The position numbers and the translations under genes were made by a program. 49,524 bases of DNA from Alphaproteobacteria bacterium (GTDB lineage: Bacteria > Pseudomonadota > Alphaproteobacteria > Rickettsiales > UBA8987), in contig JAUIEX010000007.1 in NCBI GenBank assembly GCA_030429725.1, positions 1 through 49,524 of the forward strand. Reading direction: 5' to 3'. Under the pieces are notes generated by a model, which did no database searches, was not told the DNA's origin, and was given only the letters and a program-made list of their open reading frames with translations. This document shows, in pieces, positions 18,704-27,485 of the stretch. The first letter of the stretch is position 1. Every line of letters begins with the position of its first letter.

Positions 18704-20099
18704 ATTCCTCTATTTTCCTGTAAAATGTCGATTTTGCAAGGTTAAGTGCCTTTGCCGCCCTTAAAACCTTTCCTTCATGCTGATCCAGTGTGGTTTGAAG
18801 GATCTCGGCCTCCAGTTCGGCGATGGATTTGTTTGCCCCGTCAGGATGGTTCAGCAATAGAAACTGCCCATTGGGCGCAGATTGATTTAAATCGGGAAAG
18901 TGGTGGGGCGAGCTTGCCATGCCCTGTATTTCAATATCCTTCTCCGTAATGAAATTGCCGTCCGCCATCACGGCAAGGCGGTTAATCATATTTTCCAGCT
19001 GGCGGACATTGCCCGGCCAGGAACGTCTGGAAAGTAAATCCAATGCTTCATCTGAAAGTTCGGCAACGATGCCGTGCCGTGCGGCAACGCGCTCCAGAAA
19101 ATGCTGTGCCAGTGCAGGGATATCCTCGGAACGCTCGGCAAGGGGCGGAATGCGGATGGGCAGAACATCCAGCCGGAAAAAAAGATCTTCCCGAAAGCGC
19201 CCTTCGGCCACTTCCTGTGCTAACCGGCGATTGGTGGCAGAAATGACGCGAACATCCACCGCCACGGCACTGCCGCCAACAGGCTCCACCTCTTTTTCCT
19301 GTAAAACACGTAATAATTTGACCTGTGCTTCCATGGGAAGTTCACCCACTTCGTCCAGAAAGATCGTGCCGCCGGCGGCTTCTCTAAACTTGCCTTTGGT
19401 GGACTGAGTTGCTCCGGTGAAGGATCCTTTTTCATGGCCAAATAAGGTGCTTTCAATCAGATTTTCCGGGATAGCGCCGCAATTAACGGCGATGAATGGG
19501 TGCGTGCTGCGAGCGCTTTCGCCGTGAATGGCATGGGCGAACAACTCTTTGCCAACACCGGTCTGCCCGCTTAACAATACCGGAATATCGGATTTTGCCG
19601 CTTTCTGGCAGAGTGAAACGGTGGATAACAGTCCCTGATCATAGCCGACAATATCGGTAAAGCGCACTGTGCCGTCTGTTACGCGCGCCAGACGGCTGAC
19701 TTCCTGCCGTAATGTTTTCAGTTCCAAAGCATGTTGAATGCTAACCTCCAGCCGCTCCGGCGTAACGGGCTTGGTCAGAAAATCCGCTGCACCATGGCGC
19801 ATGGCCTCCACGGCGGTGGAAAGTTCCTCATTGCCGGTCAGCATGATGATTGGCAGAGACGGAAAGCGTTCCCGCATCAGCTTTAATGCCTCCATGCCAT
19901 CCATCACCGGCATCATCACATCCATGATCACCAGCTTAAACTGTGCGGCAGTGTCACTGGCCTCGGCAATTTTGAGCATTTCCAATGCCTCTTTGCCGTG
20001 TTTGGCGGTTTTCACCTTATGATGCAGGCGTTTTTCCAGCAAATTGCTTAATAAGCGCTGCTGTGTTGGTTCATCTTCAACGAGGAGTATATGTCCCAT
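18687..20099 (-). CDS. Sigma54-dependent response regulator (NtrC family)
   Basis: About 470 residues from the ATG at 20099, where the receiver domain begins (GHILLVEDEP); in-frame ATGs up to 20207 exist but add unrelated residues. Domains: receiver with phospho-Asp in VIMDVMMP and conserved TGN and KPVT; AAA+ with Walker A GQTGVGKE, GSFTGA (usual GAFTGA), Walker B IFLDEVGELP and arginine region FREDLFFRLDVLPIRIPPL; a Fis-type helix-turn-helix at the C-terminus (AAKALNLAKSTFYRKIEEYG). It should activate RpoN promoters on phosphorylation. Targets may include the overlapping prepilin genes and the divergent signalling operon, whose start has a sigma54-like site. Confidence 0.93.
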   Translation of the reverse strand: MGHILLVEDEPTQQRLLSNLLEKRLHHKVKTAKHGKEALEMLKIAEASDTAAQFKLVIMDVMMPVMDGMEALKLMRERFPSLPIIMLTGNEELSTAVEAMRHGAADFLTKPVTPERLEVSIQHALELKTLRQEVSRLARVTDGTVRFTDIVGYDQGLLSTVSLCQKAAKSDIPVLLSGQTGVGKELFAHAIHGESARSTHPFIAVNCGAIPENLIESTLFGHEKGSFTGATQSTKGKFREAAGGTIFLDEVGELPMEAQVKLLRVLQEKEVEPVGGSAVAVDVRVISATNRRLAQEVAEGRFREDLFFRLDVLPIRIPPLAERSEDIPALAQHFLERVAARHGIVAELSDEALDLLSRRSWPGNVRQLENMINRLAVMADGNFITEKDIEIQGMASSPHHFPDLNQSAPNGQFLLLNHPDGANKSIAELEAEILQTTLDQHEGKVLRAAKALNLAKSTFYRKIEEYGLST

Positions 20100-20201
20100 A
20101 ATGGGAAACACTAACATATCTAGTCCAGAAATAAAACACATCCTGATGTCTTCGGAAGGGCTTTTCAGTGTAAAGTACTGATAATAAGCAATTAATAGTT
20201 T

Positions 20202-20217
20202 TGGCATAGTCTGTGCA
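20202..20217 (+). promoter_or_regulatory. Candidate sigma54 (-24/-12) promoter
   Basis: TGGCAT, AGTCT, GTGCA: GG (20203-20204) and GC (20215-20216) separated by exactly 10 bases, as required for RpoN. It points at the response-regulator gene starting at 20230. The expected start point, about 12 bases past the GC, falls almost on the ATG, which would give a nearly leaderless mRNA. A sigma54 activator is encoded divergently. Confidence 0.5.
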
Positions 20218-20229
20218 AGTTTAATAAGT

Positions 20230-21099
20230 ATGATAATTGTTCATGACCATGCTTTGGCAAAAGCGCTGCATAATATCACCCGTTTGGTGGATGAGGGCAG
20301 ATATGCCCGTGTGATGCATGTGGAATGTCTTGGTAAAGACAAGCAAAAGCTGATTGTGCCGCATGAGCATTTTATCAAAGCCATGCAGCCTTACGGCGAT
20401 GGCACGTCCAAACTATTTCTGTTGAATGATCATGAGGTGTTATTCGTCACGCCCTATCTTTCAATGAACCAATACAGCCAACTGCATCTGGCCCTGGTGG
20501 AAAAAACCGGTGCGGAAGAGCCGTGCGCCACCCTTTATGAAACACTGGGAGAAAACGGCGCACAGCTGAAGCAAATTTTGCTGAAGGCGGCGGCAAGGGA
20601 TAAGCAGAAATTACAGGAAGAAGCCATGAAATCGGCGCCTTCCAAGCCAGTTGTAGCACCATTGTTAACGCCTTCGGATGAGCTGGTTAGCACAATTCAA
20701 CAGCGCCGGGTGGCCAATAAGAAGTTTACGGCATTGGTGATTGAAGATGATAGTTTTTCCGCGCGGATGGTAAAAAACCTGCTGAATAAAAAGGGGCAGG
20801 TGCATCTGGCGGAGGATGGTGCGCACGGCATTCGCATGGCCGCCATGCACGCGCCGCATCTGATTCTGCTGGATATTAACATGCCGGGAATGAACGGGCT
20901 GGAAGTGCTGGAAAAGCTCAAGGAGATCGACCCGAATGCCTATGTTGTGATGCTCAGCGGCAATGGTGACCGTGCCAATGTTATGGAATCCATGCAGCGC
21001 GGCGCCGCCGGGTTTATCGGCAAGCCCTTTACCCAGGAAAAACTGTTTCATTACAGCGATGCCGCTATCGGCAATATGAAAATTAACGAGTTATTTTAA
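20230..21099 (+). CDS. Response regulator with novel N-terminal domain (first of pair)
   Basis: 289 residues. The C-terminal receiver (about 165-285) has the acidic pocket VIEDDSF, phospho-Asp in LILLDINMPGMNG, VVMLSGNGD and GFIGKPFT. The N-terminal 150 residues match no domain I know; they end in a charged linker (KLQEEAMKSAPSKP). There is no DNA-binding or enzymatic output, so it probably works by protein contact or as a phosphate shuttle. It is followed 28 bases later by a second protein of the same layout and then a hybrid kinase. The ATG at 20230 lacks a good ribosome site. Confidence 0.85.
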   Translation: MIIVHDHALAKALHNITRLVDEGRYARVMHVECLGKDKQKLIVPHEHFIKAMQPYGDGTSKLFLLNDHEVLFVTPYLSMNQYSQLHLALVEKTGAEEPCATLYETLGENGAQLKQILLKAAARDKQKLQEEAMKSAPSKPVVAPLLTPSDELVSTIQQRRVANKKFTALVIEDDSFSARMVKNLLNKKGQVHLAEDGAHGIRMAAMHAPHLILLDINMPGMNGLEVLEKLKEIDPNAYVVMLSGNGDRANVMESMQRGAAGFIGKPFTQEKLFHYSDAAIGNMKINELF

Positions 21100-21127
21100 G
21101 CCCAACAAAACCGAAAGGAGAAACGCC

Positions 21128-21979
21128 ATGAAAGATCACACCCACGACCATAAGGAATTTATTGATATTCTCAGCGCGATTGAGAAAGACCCTGCCAGCT
21201 GGGCGGGTTGGCTGGCGCTGCATTTTGAAATGCCCGCCATGTGTGTGACGGAGGATTGCAGCTTAATTTCCGAAGGTGCGGCGCGTATTGTTTCCCTCTA
21301 TCTGGATGATTTGCATGGCGAAGCCTTCTTCAGTAACGATGGGGATATTGTTGTTTTATGTAAGGATGTGAACAGTTCTGCCCTGCGGGAGATTGGGCAG
21401 CATCTTTCCGATTTGTGCCTTGCCCGCACCCATATTCCGGCGGAGCAGCATGTTTATAATGTGTTTTTGGAGGGAGAGGGCATGTGCCGCAATCTGCGCG
21501 CGCGCCTCTATCAGATGGAAGCAAGTGGCAATGGCATGACGCATGGCCGCCATTATGGCTTTGCCTTTGAGCGCTACATGCTGGAGGGCAGGGCGGTGGC
21601 GGATAAGCGTCATCAGATGCGTGTGCTGGTGGTGGATGATGATGCCATTACGCAGCGCTTTGTCGCCAAGCTTCTGGGTAATGAGTGCCAGCTGGCAACG
21701 GCGATGAATGCCAAAGATGCCGTTACTGCTTTTGACGCGGAAGAGCCGGATATTACCTTTCTGGATATCGGCCTGCCGGATGGCAACGGCAAGGATCTGC
21801 TGGCAAAGTTTCTGGCAAAACGCCCGGGTGCCTACATTGTGATGTTTAGCGGCAATGACCAGATGCAGACCATTTCCGAGACATTGAAAATGGGTGCGGA
21901 AGGCTTTGTGGCCAAGCCATGCAGCAAGGATCAGATGCTGTATTACCTTAACCGTGCGCCGCTGCAGGTTCGGGTTTAA
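21128..21979 (+). CDS. Response regulator with novel N-terminal domain (second of pair)
   Basis: 283 residues with a good Shine-Dalgarno (AAAGGAG) before the ATG. The C-terminal receiver has VVDDDAIT, phospho-Asp in [22 protein letters not shown] and GFVAKPCS. The N-terminal 150 residues include a His-rich start ([11 protein letters not shown]) and no recognised domain. The layout mirrors the preceding gene, suggesting an old duplication, but the N-terminal halves are clearly diverged. It is 11 bases from the hybrid kinase gene and surely cotranscribed. Confidence 0.85.
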   Translation: MKDHTHDHKEFIDILSAIEKDPASWAGWLALHFEMPAMCVTEDCSLISEGAARIVSLYLDDLHGEAFFSNDGDIVVLCKDVNSSALREIGQHLSDLCLARTHIPAEQHVYNVFLEGEGMCRNLRARLYQMEASGNGMTHGRHYGFAFERYMLEGRAVADKRHQMRVLVVDDDAITQRFVAKLLGNECQLATAMNAKDAVTAFDAEEPDITFLDIGLPDGNGKDLLAKFLAKRPGAYIVMFSGNDQMQTISETLKMGAEGFVAKPCSKDQMLYYLNRAPLQVRV

Positions 21980-21990
21980 AGGGCGCATCC

Positions 21991-23919
21991 ATGAAACTGA
22001 AACGTTACATACCGGGGATTCGCAGTAAGATATTGCTGCCATTTGGCGGCATGGCCGCCGTGATGGTGGGGTTGATTGGCTGGGCGACGATAACGCAGCC
22101 GATGCATCTTGCACTGCTGAGTGCCATTGCCATGAGCATTATCGGGTTGTTGCTGTGGTGGATGCTGACGGCAATGGTGGTGAGGCCGGCCTGTAAAATG
22201 GCCGAAGCTTCCAATGCGCTGGCACGTGGAACATTTGACGTGATGCTGCCTGAGCTGCCGAAAGATGAGATTGGCGGCATGCTGGATAGTTTTGAGCGCA
22301 TGCGTAGTACGTTACAGAAAACCCTTAAAATTCTTGAGGATGCGCGCCATCATGCGGAAAAGGCCAATAGTTCGAAAAGTGAATTTCTGGCCAATATGAG
22401 CCATGAGCTGCGCACGCCGATGAACGCGATTATCGGGCTTTCCGACCTGATGATGGATACAACGCTTAACAGTGAACAGCAGGAGATGAATGATGCCATT
22501 AACCAATCGGCGGAATCACTCCTTGTGCTGCTGAATGATATTCTGGATTTCTCAAAAATTGAAGCAGGCGAGCTAACATTGGAGCAATCCGGGTTTGATA
22601 TGCACCAGCTGGTGCGGCAAACGGTGGATTTAATGCACACCCAGGCGCAAAAGAAGGGCATTGCATTACACTGCCATATCAACCCCGCAACGCCGCCCTT
22701 TGTGATGGGCGACCCGGCGCGGCTGCGCCAGATTGTGACTAATCTGGTGGGCAACGCAATTAAATTTACCGAAAAAGGTAGCGTCAGCATTGATATGTCC
22801 GGCGTGGAGGAAGGTGGCAGGGTGCAGATGCATGTTCGCGTGGAAGATAGCGGCATTGGTATTCCTGCCGATAAGCTGGAATCCATCTTCCAAAAATTCA
22901 CGCAAGCCGATGAATCCACCACCCGCCGTTATGGCGGCACGGGTCTTGGGCTGGCCATTTGCAAGCAATTGGTGGAAATGATGGGAGGGCGCATCGGTGT
23001 GGATTCCGTGGTGGGGCGTGGTTCAAGCTTCTGGTTTGAATTGCCGATGGAAGTGCATGAAATACCGGCGGAATATTGCCCGCTTGAAGATGCGCCGCAT
23101 CTATCGGACGTCGCCGAAGAAATGTTGGATTTTGCCAATATTCGGGTGCTGGCGGTGGATGACCACCCAACCAATCTGATGTTCCTGCGTAAATTGCTCA
23201 AAAAAGTGGGTGTGGAGGTGGTGCATCTGGTGGAAAGCGGTCAGGAGGCGCTGGATTATGCCCTGAGCCATGAGATTGATATCATTCTGATGGATTGCCA
23301 GATGCCGGGGATGGACGGTTTTGAGGCCACTGCGGCCATCCGTTCTCATCATGCCCGCACCGGGCAGCATACGCCGATCATTGCCGTTACCGCCAATGCC
23401 ATGAAGGGGGATAAGGAAAAATGCATTGAAGCCGGAATGGATGATTATATCAGCAAGCCGATTGCACCGGATAAGCTCAATAAAGTGCTACAAAAATGGC
23501 TGAAATTGGAGCGTAAAGAGCAGGAAACAACAGTATCACGCGTGGAAAACACGGCCATATCGGAAGACACTCTGCATGATAATGACCCGCTTTTGGGGCA
23601 TCTTGACCGTGAGCATCTGGCGATTTTCTCCGACGGTGACCCGGATGAGGAGCGGGAATTATTTGATATTTTCTTTGAGCAGACGGATATTCTGCTGGAA
23701 GAATTGGCCGCGAGCACCATGGAAAGCACCAATGATATATGGCGTGCCGCCGCGCATAAGCTTAAAGGTTCTGCCGCCAATTTAGGGGCGCATGCGCTTT
23801 CGGAAATGAGCAAGGAAGCGGAGCATGAGCAGCATGCCGCGCCGGATAAAAAAGAGCATTTATTGCTGAAAATTGCCGATGAAGTGGCGCTGCTGAAGCA
23901 TCATTGCCTGGCGGCATAA
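21991..23919 (+). CDS. Membrane hybrid histidine kinase with receiver and Hpt domains
   Basis: 642 residues. Two adjacent membrane helices near 15-65 leave almost no periplasmic loop. A HAMP-like linker follows, then the dimerisation/phospho-acceptor helix [18 protein letters not shown] (His), the ATPase domain ([39 protein letters not shown]), a receiver (phospho-Asp in [20 protein letters not shown]) and a C-terminal Hpt domain ([14 protein letters not shown]). All four phosphorelay modules are present. The two upstream regulators and the divergent sigma54 regulator are natural partners. Without an extracytoplasmic sensor domain, the input is probably membrane-borne or cytoplasmic. Confidence 0.93.
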   Translation: MKLKRYIPGIRSKILLPFGGMAAVMVGLIGWATITQPMHLALLSAIAMSIIGLLLWWMLTAMVVRPACKMAEASNALARGTFDVMLPELPKDEIGGMLDSFERMRSTLQKTLKILEDARHHAEKANSSKSEFLANMSHELRTPMNAIIGLSDLMMDTTLNSEQQEMNDAINQSAESLLVLLNDILDFSKIEAGELTLEQSGFDMHQLVRQTVDLMHTQAQKKGIALHCHINPATPPFVMGDPARLRQIVTNLVGNAIKFTEKGSVSIDMSGVEEGGRVQMHVRVEDSGIGIPADKLESIFQKFTQADESTTRRYGGTGLGLAICKQLVEMMGGRIGVDSVVGRGSSFWFELPMEVHEIPAEYCPLEDAPHLSDVAEEMLDFANIRVLAVDDHPTNLMFLRKLLKKVGVEVVHLVESGQEALDYALSHEIDIILMDCQMPGMDGFEATAAIRSHHARTGQHTPIIAVTANAMKGDKEKCIEAGMDDYISKPIAPDKLNKVLQKWLKLERKEQETTVSRVENTAISEDTLHDNDPLLGHLDREHLAIFSDGDPDEERELFDIFFEQTDILLEELAASTMESTNDIWRAAAHKLKGSAANLGAHALSEMSKEAEHEQHAAPDKKEHLLLKIADEVALLKHHCLAA

Positions 23920-23942
23920 AACATCATATTCAGGTGGAAGTT

Positions 23943-24251
23943 TCAGGCGGAAAACTGAATTTTATTCTTTTCCTGGGCATGATCAAAGCCATATTCCTCT
24001 TCCATCGCCTGTTTCACTTCCGCCGTGGGTGTGCCATGGCCGGAGGCAATCACATGGCAGTATTTGTCAACATCAACGCCCTGACCGCGCTGAATTTCTT
24101 CTTCAAATTCTTTAAGCATATTCAGGCGGATGGAAACATAAAGATAGCCCGGCTCGCCCGCATCATTCACCACATCCAGCAGCATCAGCGCTTTGCCGCT
24201 ATTAAGAGTGGCTTCCGCCAGCTGTCTATCCGTGTGGGAAAGATCCGCCAT
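23943..24251 (-). CDS. Small cytoplasmic protein of unknown function
   Basis: 102 residues, no signal or membrane segment. It mixes acidic and amphipathic helices (LNMLKEFEEEIQRGQGVDVDKY) with a short HVIASGHGTP segment. I do not recognise the family. The ATG follows the preceding gene's stop by 1 base, so the two are cotranscribed and likely coupled. It converges on the hybrid kinase gene with a 23-base gap. Confidence 0.65.
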   Translation of the reverse strand: MADLSHTDRQLAEATLNSGKALMLLDVVNDAGEPGYLYVSIRLNMLKEFEEEIQRGQGVDVDKYCHVIASGHGTPTAEVKQAMEEEYGFDHAQEKNKIQFSA

Positions 24252-24252
24252 G

Positions 24253-24516
24253 TTACCTGCCGCGCCCGGCCATGGACGGGGTTAATTGATCCAGCTTTTC
24301 CTCAATGGATTTCACATCCGGGCGGATGAAGTTTTCAGCCATGGCGGCAAGCAGGCCGACTGCCGCCCCGGCAAGCACGCCGCCAATGATAGCGGGCAAA
24401 GCCACTGTTGCAGCGCCTGCAGCAAAACCGGCTCCAATGCCGTACAGGCCGCCCACAATTGCGCCCACAATGGCGCATCTGCCGCCGCGATAATAACTAT
24501 TCGTTAAATTTGCCAT
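24253..24516 (-). CDS. Small Gly/Ala-rich membrane protein
   Basis: 87 residues. After a short polar start, two long Gly/Ala-rich hydrophobic stretches (about 15-35 and 40-60) contain GxxxG-type small-residue patterns as in glycine-zipper membrane proteins. The C-terminus is amphipathic and charged. Translation is coupled to the following unknown gene (1-base gap). A ribosome site (AAGGAG) lies just before the ATG. Glycine-zipper proteins are often envelope or stress proteins; no specific role can be given. Confidence 0.7.
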   Translation of the reverse strand: MANLTNSYYRGGRCAIVGAIVGGLYGIGAGFAAGAATVALPAIIGGVLAGAAVGLLAAMAENFIRPDVKSIEEKLDQLTPSMAGRGR

Positions 24517-24596
24517 CGCTCAATCTCCTTGTCATTTATAGCAAGCTTAGCGCGACAAGATTAACGATACGTTAAATTTCTCTCAATAATGGAAGA

Positions 24597-24620
24597 AAAA
24601 CAGGCCATCCTGTGTTTTTT
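24597..24620 (+). terminator. Terminator-like hairpin upstream of the lipoprotein gene
   Basis: ACAGG, CCAT, CCTGT, then G and six T's, preceded by A's. It points rightward although no plus-strand gene precedes it closely. It may end an unseen small RNA or act in the 5' region of the 24702 gene. Confidence 0.4.
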
Positions 24621-24701
24621 ATGCCCGCTGCCGGTTTTTTTGGTGTGATTAACCATTTCTTAAATTTCCTCGGTTACACTGAAACCTAACGGAGATAAAT
24701 T

Positions 24702-26321
24702 ATGGTCAATTTTGAGAATGTTCAGCAGGTTAGGGTTTCAGCATTTGCGCTTGCGCTTTGCGCTTTCATGGCGACGTCCTGCAGTACGCAGCAGAGCGAT
24801 TCCGTGTTTCAGAGTGATGCCGGGGTTGGGCTTAAGAAGGAGCTGATGGATGCGTCATATTCTTTTACCAGAGGTGATGCAAAGAAAATTGTGCCCAAAG
24901 TGATGGATATATTGGCTGAATGGGCGCAGGATTCCGGTGTTGATTTAGCTGGTTTTGACATTACGGGGGAAGCTTTAGCAAGTGATTCTTCTAGAGTGGC
25001 CTATGAGCTGCTGGAAATCGAAGAAAAGCTGATTGGTGCAGTGGGGAATATGTCCGGTGAAATTCTGGATCAGGATGACCGTGACATCAAGAAGGAGATG
25101 AAAAAGAGGCTGGCGGAAGCCGGGCTGACTGCCGATGACATCAAAAAACTGGCGGAGAAGATGAAAGAATTACCAAGGCTCTATACGCATGCCGCCGCGC
25201 ATCTGGATGCCACCACAACAGCAGAAGCCGTTAAGGATAGCACCGATAAGCCCAGCGTGGAGCCTGACATTGATTTGAAGAATATCAACCCGGATAAAGC
25301 CATTGGAGATGTGCTGGAAGATATTGTGAATGCTTATATCACAGAAGGCGCGTCGCAAGTTCGTAGCCAGCTGAAGGATCAGATTTTGGAAGCCTCCGAT
25401 CAAGCCAATGACGGTCTAAATGACTTGTATGCCAAAGACAGAGTGGCGGCAGACTCCAGCCTCCAGTTGAGTGATATTAAAACGTTTAATTTCGATGATG
25501 CGACCCTTGCTGAAATCGCAGAGCTTCGGGTGGAGGCTAAGCATAGCATTGTTGGTATGTCTGCAGAAGAATTTGATGAATTAAAGCAGAGCGAAATTGA
25601 GGCTGCAAAAAAGGAACTCGCAACAATTGCGAAAACTTATATGGAAGCCTTCAATGCCGCCAATGGCAACTCTGAAAAAATTGCTGCGGCCGATAAAGCA
25701 TTCATTGAAGCATATGGCGATATTTTAGATGGTGTTTACCAACATCAAAAAGGCAATGATATTGAAGCCAGTGGAAAAGTTGATAAAAATGATGATAGCC
25801 GCTCTCTTGGCCAGCGTCTTAGAGATTGGTGGAACGGTGATGATGGCACCACCACCGGGCAGGGTGGGGGTAACGTTAGGGTAACAACTGAAACAAACGT
25901 GGAATTTAATCAAAATGGCCAGCCAGCACAAACACAGAGCAGCACCATACAGGCCGGTAATTTTGCAGATAGCTTTTTAAGTAAAAGTAGATCAGAGATG
26001 AGTGCAGCATGGGGCAGCCTCTCACAAGGGCAGAAAGATCAGGTTTTTGAAGCTATTTATAATGATATTCACAGCGGTAATAAAAAGAAATTGGCTGCCA
26101 AAGTATTGGGAACGCAAATTGGAAATGAGTACCTTAACGATTATACAAAACGCAAAGGTGCTGAAACCAGCTCCGTTGAATTACAGGATAGTCCAACTGA
26201 AATTGGCTATGATACGGAGGCGCTGGCCAGTGCGAAGGTTGAAAAGCCGGAGGGCAAAGGGCTTGCGAATAAAATTCAGCGGGTCTTATCGAAAGATCGC
26301 GGCCTCGCCGGCATGGTTTAA
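24702..26321 (+). CDS. Large predicted lipoprotein, helical, unknown function
   Basis: 539 residues. The N-terminal hydrophobic segment ends in MATSC (Cys27), a near-lipobox, so lipid anchoring is likely. The mature part is almost wholly charged and helical, with heptad-like stretches (about 110-150, 230-330) and a low-complexity Gly/Asp/Thr section near 380-400. I recognise no domain. Codon use is less GC-rich than in the surrounding housekeeping genes. A ribosome site (GGAG) lies 9 bases before the ATG. It stands alone, followed by the convergent GIY-YIG gene and the repeat region. Confidence 0.75.
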   Translation: MVNFENVQQVRVSAFALALCAFMATSCSTQQSDSVFQSDAGVGLKKELMDASYSFTRGDAKKIVPKVMDILAEWAQDSGVDLAGFDITGEALASDSSRVAYELLEIEEKLIGAVGNMSGEILDQDDRDIKKEMKKRLAEAGLTADDIKKLAEKMKELPRLYTHAAAHLDATTTAEAVKDSTDKPSVEPDIDLKNINPDKAIGDVLEDIVNAYITEGASQVRSQLKDQILEASDQANDGLNDLYAKDRVAADSSLQLSDIKTFNFDDATLAEIAELRVEAKHSIVGMSAEEFDELKQSEIEAAKKELATIAKTYMEAFNAANGNSEKIAAADKAFIEAYGDILDGVYQHQKGNDIEASGKVDKNDDSRSLGQRLRDWWNGDDGTTTGQGGGNVRVTTETNVEFNQNGQPAQTQSSTIQAGNFADSFLSKSRSEMSAAWGSLSQGQKDQVFEAIYNDIHSGNKKKLAAKVLGTQIGNEYLNDYTKRKGAETSSVELQDSPTEIGYDTEALASAKVEKPEGKGLANKIQRVLSKDRGLAGMV

Positions 26322-26384
26322 GGCTGTTCTGGCCGTCATTACGCTCTCTCACGGTAGTGATGCATATAAATTAGTGACGGAAAG

Positions 26385-26708
26385 TTATAAAAACCCCAAC
26401 TCTGCATATAGATCTTCCCAATTCGGATTCATCGCCTGAATTAACGCAACTTTTTTGGCGCGTGATCCGGCTTTCAGCTGCTTCTCCCGCGCAATGGCAT
26501 CCTCCATGCGGTCATAAATTTCATACCACACCAAAAGCCTGCAATGATAGCGGCTGGCGAAGCCTTTGGATGTGCCCTGTTGATGATCATAAGCGCGCTT
26601 TTGCAAATGGCTTGTCACGCCCGTGTAAAGCGTGCCATTTTTCTTATTGGTCATAATGTAAACGGCAGGTTGGCGAATACGCGGCATGGGTTTATTATTA
26701 ATCGTCAT
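26385..26708 (-). CDS. Small GIY-YIG nuclease-domain protein (UPF0213/YhbQ type)
   Basis: About 100-107 residues formed by a single GIY-YIG domain: AVYIMTNKKNGTLYTGVT gives the two signature strands, then Arg in HLQKRAYDHQ and the acidic/basic helix EDAIAREKQLKAG. Such solitary domains are presumed endonucleases of unknown role. The first ATG (26708) lies inside a REP-like repeat; a second at 26687 (MPRIRQPAV) is equally plausible, and neither has a good ribosome site. The gene abuts the palindromic repeat cluster at 26703-27116, a pairing that may be functional. Confidence 0.8.
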   Translation of the reverse strand: MTINNKPMPRIRQPAVYIMTNKKNGTLYTGVTSHLQKRAYDHQQGTSKGFASRYHCRLLVWYEIYDRMEDAIAREKQLKAGSRAKKVALIQAMNPNWEDLYAELGFL

Positions 26709-27116
26709 TGCGAACGAAGTGAAGCAATCTTATGCCATTATGAGACTGCCGCGTCGTATATTTCCGTCATTGCGAGCGCAGCGAAGCAATCTCATCCCTC
26801 TAGAAGACTGCCGCGGTCGCTCACGCTCCCTCGCAGTGACGGAAAATTATAGTCGTCATTGTGAATGGCGAAGCCATGAAGCAATCTCTCTCCACCTACT
26901 CCATCATTACGTAATCTTGTTCCATAATGAGATCACCACGTCGCTGACGCTCCTCGTGATGACGGAAATGGAGAGCCGTCATGGCAAGGAACATAGACAG
27001 TCCGTCATTGCGAACGAAGTGAAGCAATCTCGTCCCGCTTGGAGATTACTTCGTCACTTCGTTCCTCGTAATGACGGAAAATTATAGTCGTCATTGCGAG
27101 CGCAGCAAAGCAATCC
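26703..27116. repeat. Cluster of REP-like palindromic repeats (CGTCATTGCGA... type)
   Basis: The 28-base half-unit beginning CGTCATTGCGA and ending GAAGCAATCT recurs at 26703-26730, 26765-26792, 27003-27030 and 27089-27116, with a variant at 26854. In three copies it faces an inverted half ending in TGACGG, giving hairpin units 26765-26842, 26854-26965 and 27003-27077. The junction GACGGAAAATTATAGTCG occurs twice. Similar repeats are widespread in bacteria. Nothing else coding is seen here. Confidence 0.9.
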
Positions 27117-27485
27117 CCATCAAAAAACCTCAAAAAACTAACATTTCCTTAAATTTAACACTTGCAATGCGCCCCTAATTAATGGTAAAATAAAATGTTT
27201 TCTTCGTCTTATTCAATTAAGACTCTCTTGGTACATACCAACACCTCAGTTTACCTTTTAAGGTTGTAGCAGACATGTCAATTGCGATGTGTTTGAGAAA
27301 TAACTGACGTCTGGAACGCCCTGGGGGCAATCAAGATGTCTTAAGACAGTACGATGATGAAAACTCGCAAGATTATACTTCCTGAAAGGTTCAGGGGTAT
27401 ATGGACGATCCGTAAGGAATCCAGCAGGCAACCAAGCCGCCTGTTTCTTGTGAAATGTCAGTTTTTCAATTTAACGAATGTTATC
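27117..27485. other. Unexplained AT-richer stretch upstream of the 27486 gene
   Basis: About 370 bases without a convincing gene. It lacks the repeats on both sides and has a different base texture from the rest of the window. Small local inverted repeats are visible (TTGGT/ACCAA near 27229, GTCTTAAGAC near 27338). It may be a long 5' leader, an unrecognised RNA, or a remnant of transferred DNA. Confidence 0.4.

Noticed and set aside
18733..18752. Sigma54 promoter for the prepilin genes inside the regulator gene
   Set aside because: On the minus strand GGCAC and TTGCA are present, but GG and GC are 11 bases apart rather than 10, a spacing that normally abolishes function.
26544..27087. Open frames across the REP-like cluster
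   Set aside because: They merely read the repeats, which lack stops in some frames; translations are repetitive and without domains.
26703..27116. CRISPR array
   Set aside because: Repeats are palindromic half-units with uneven spacing and inverted partners; no uniform spacers and no cas genes.
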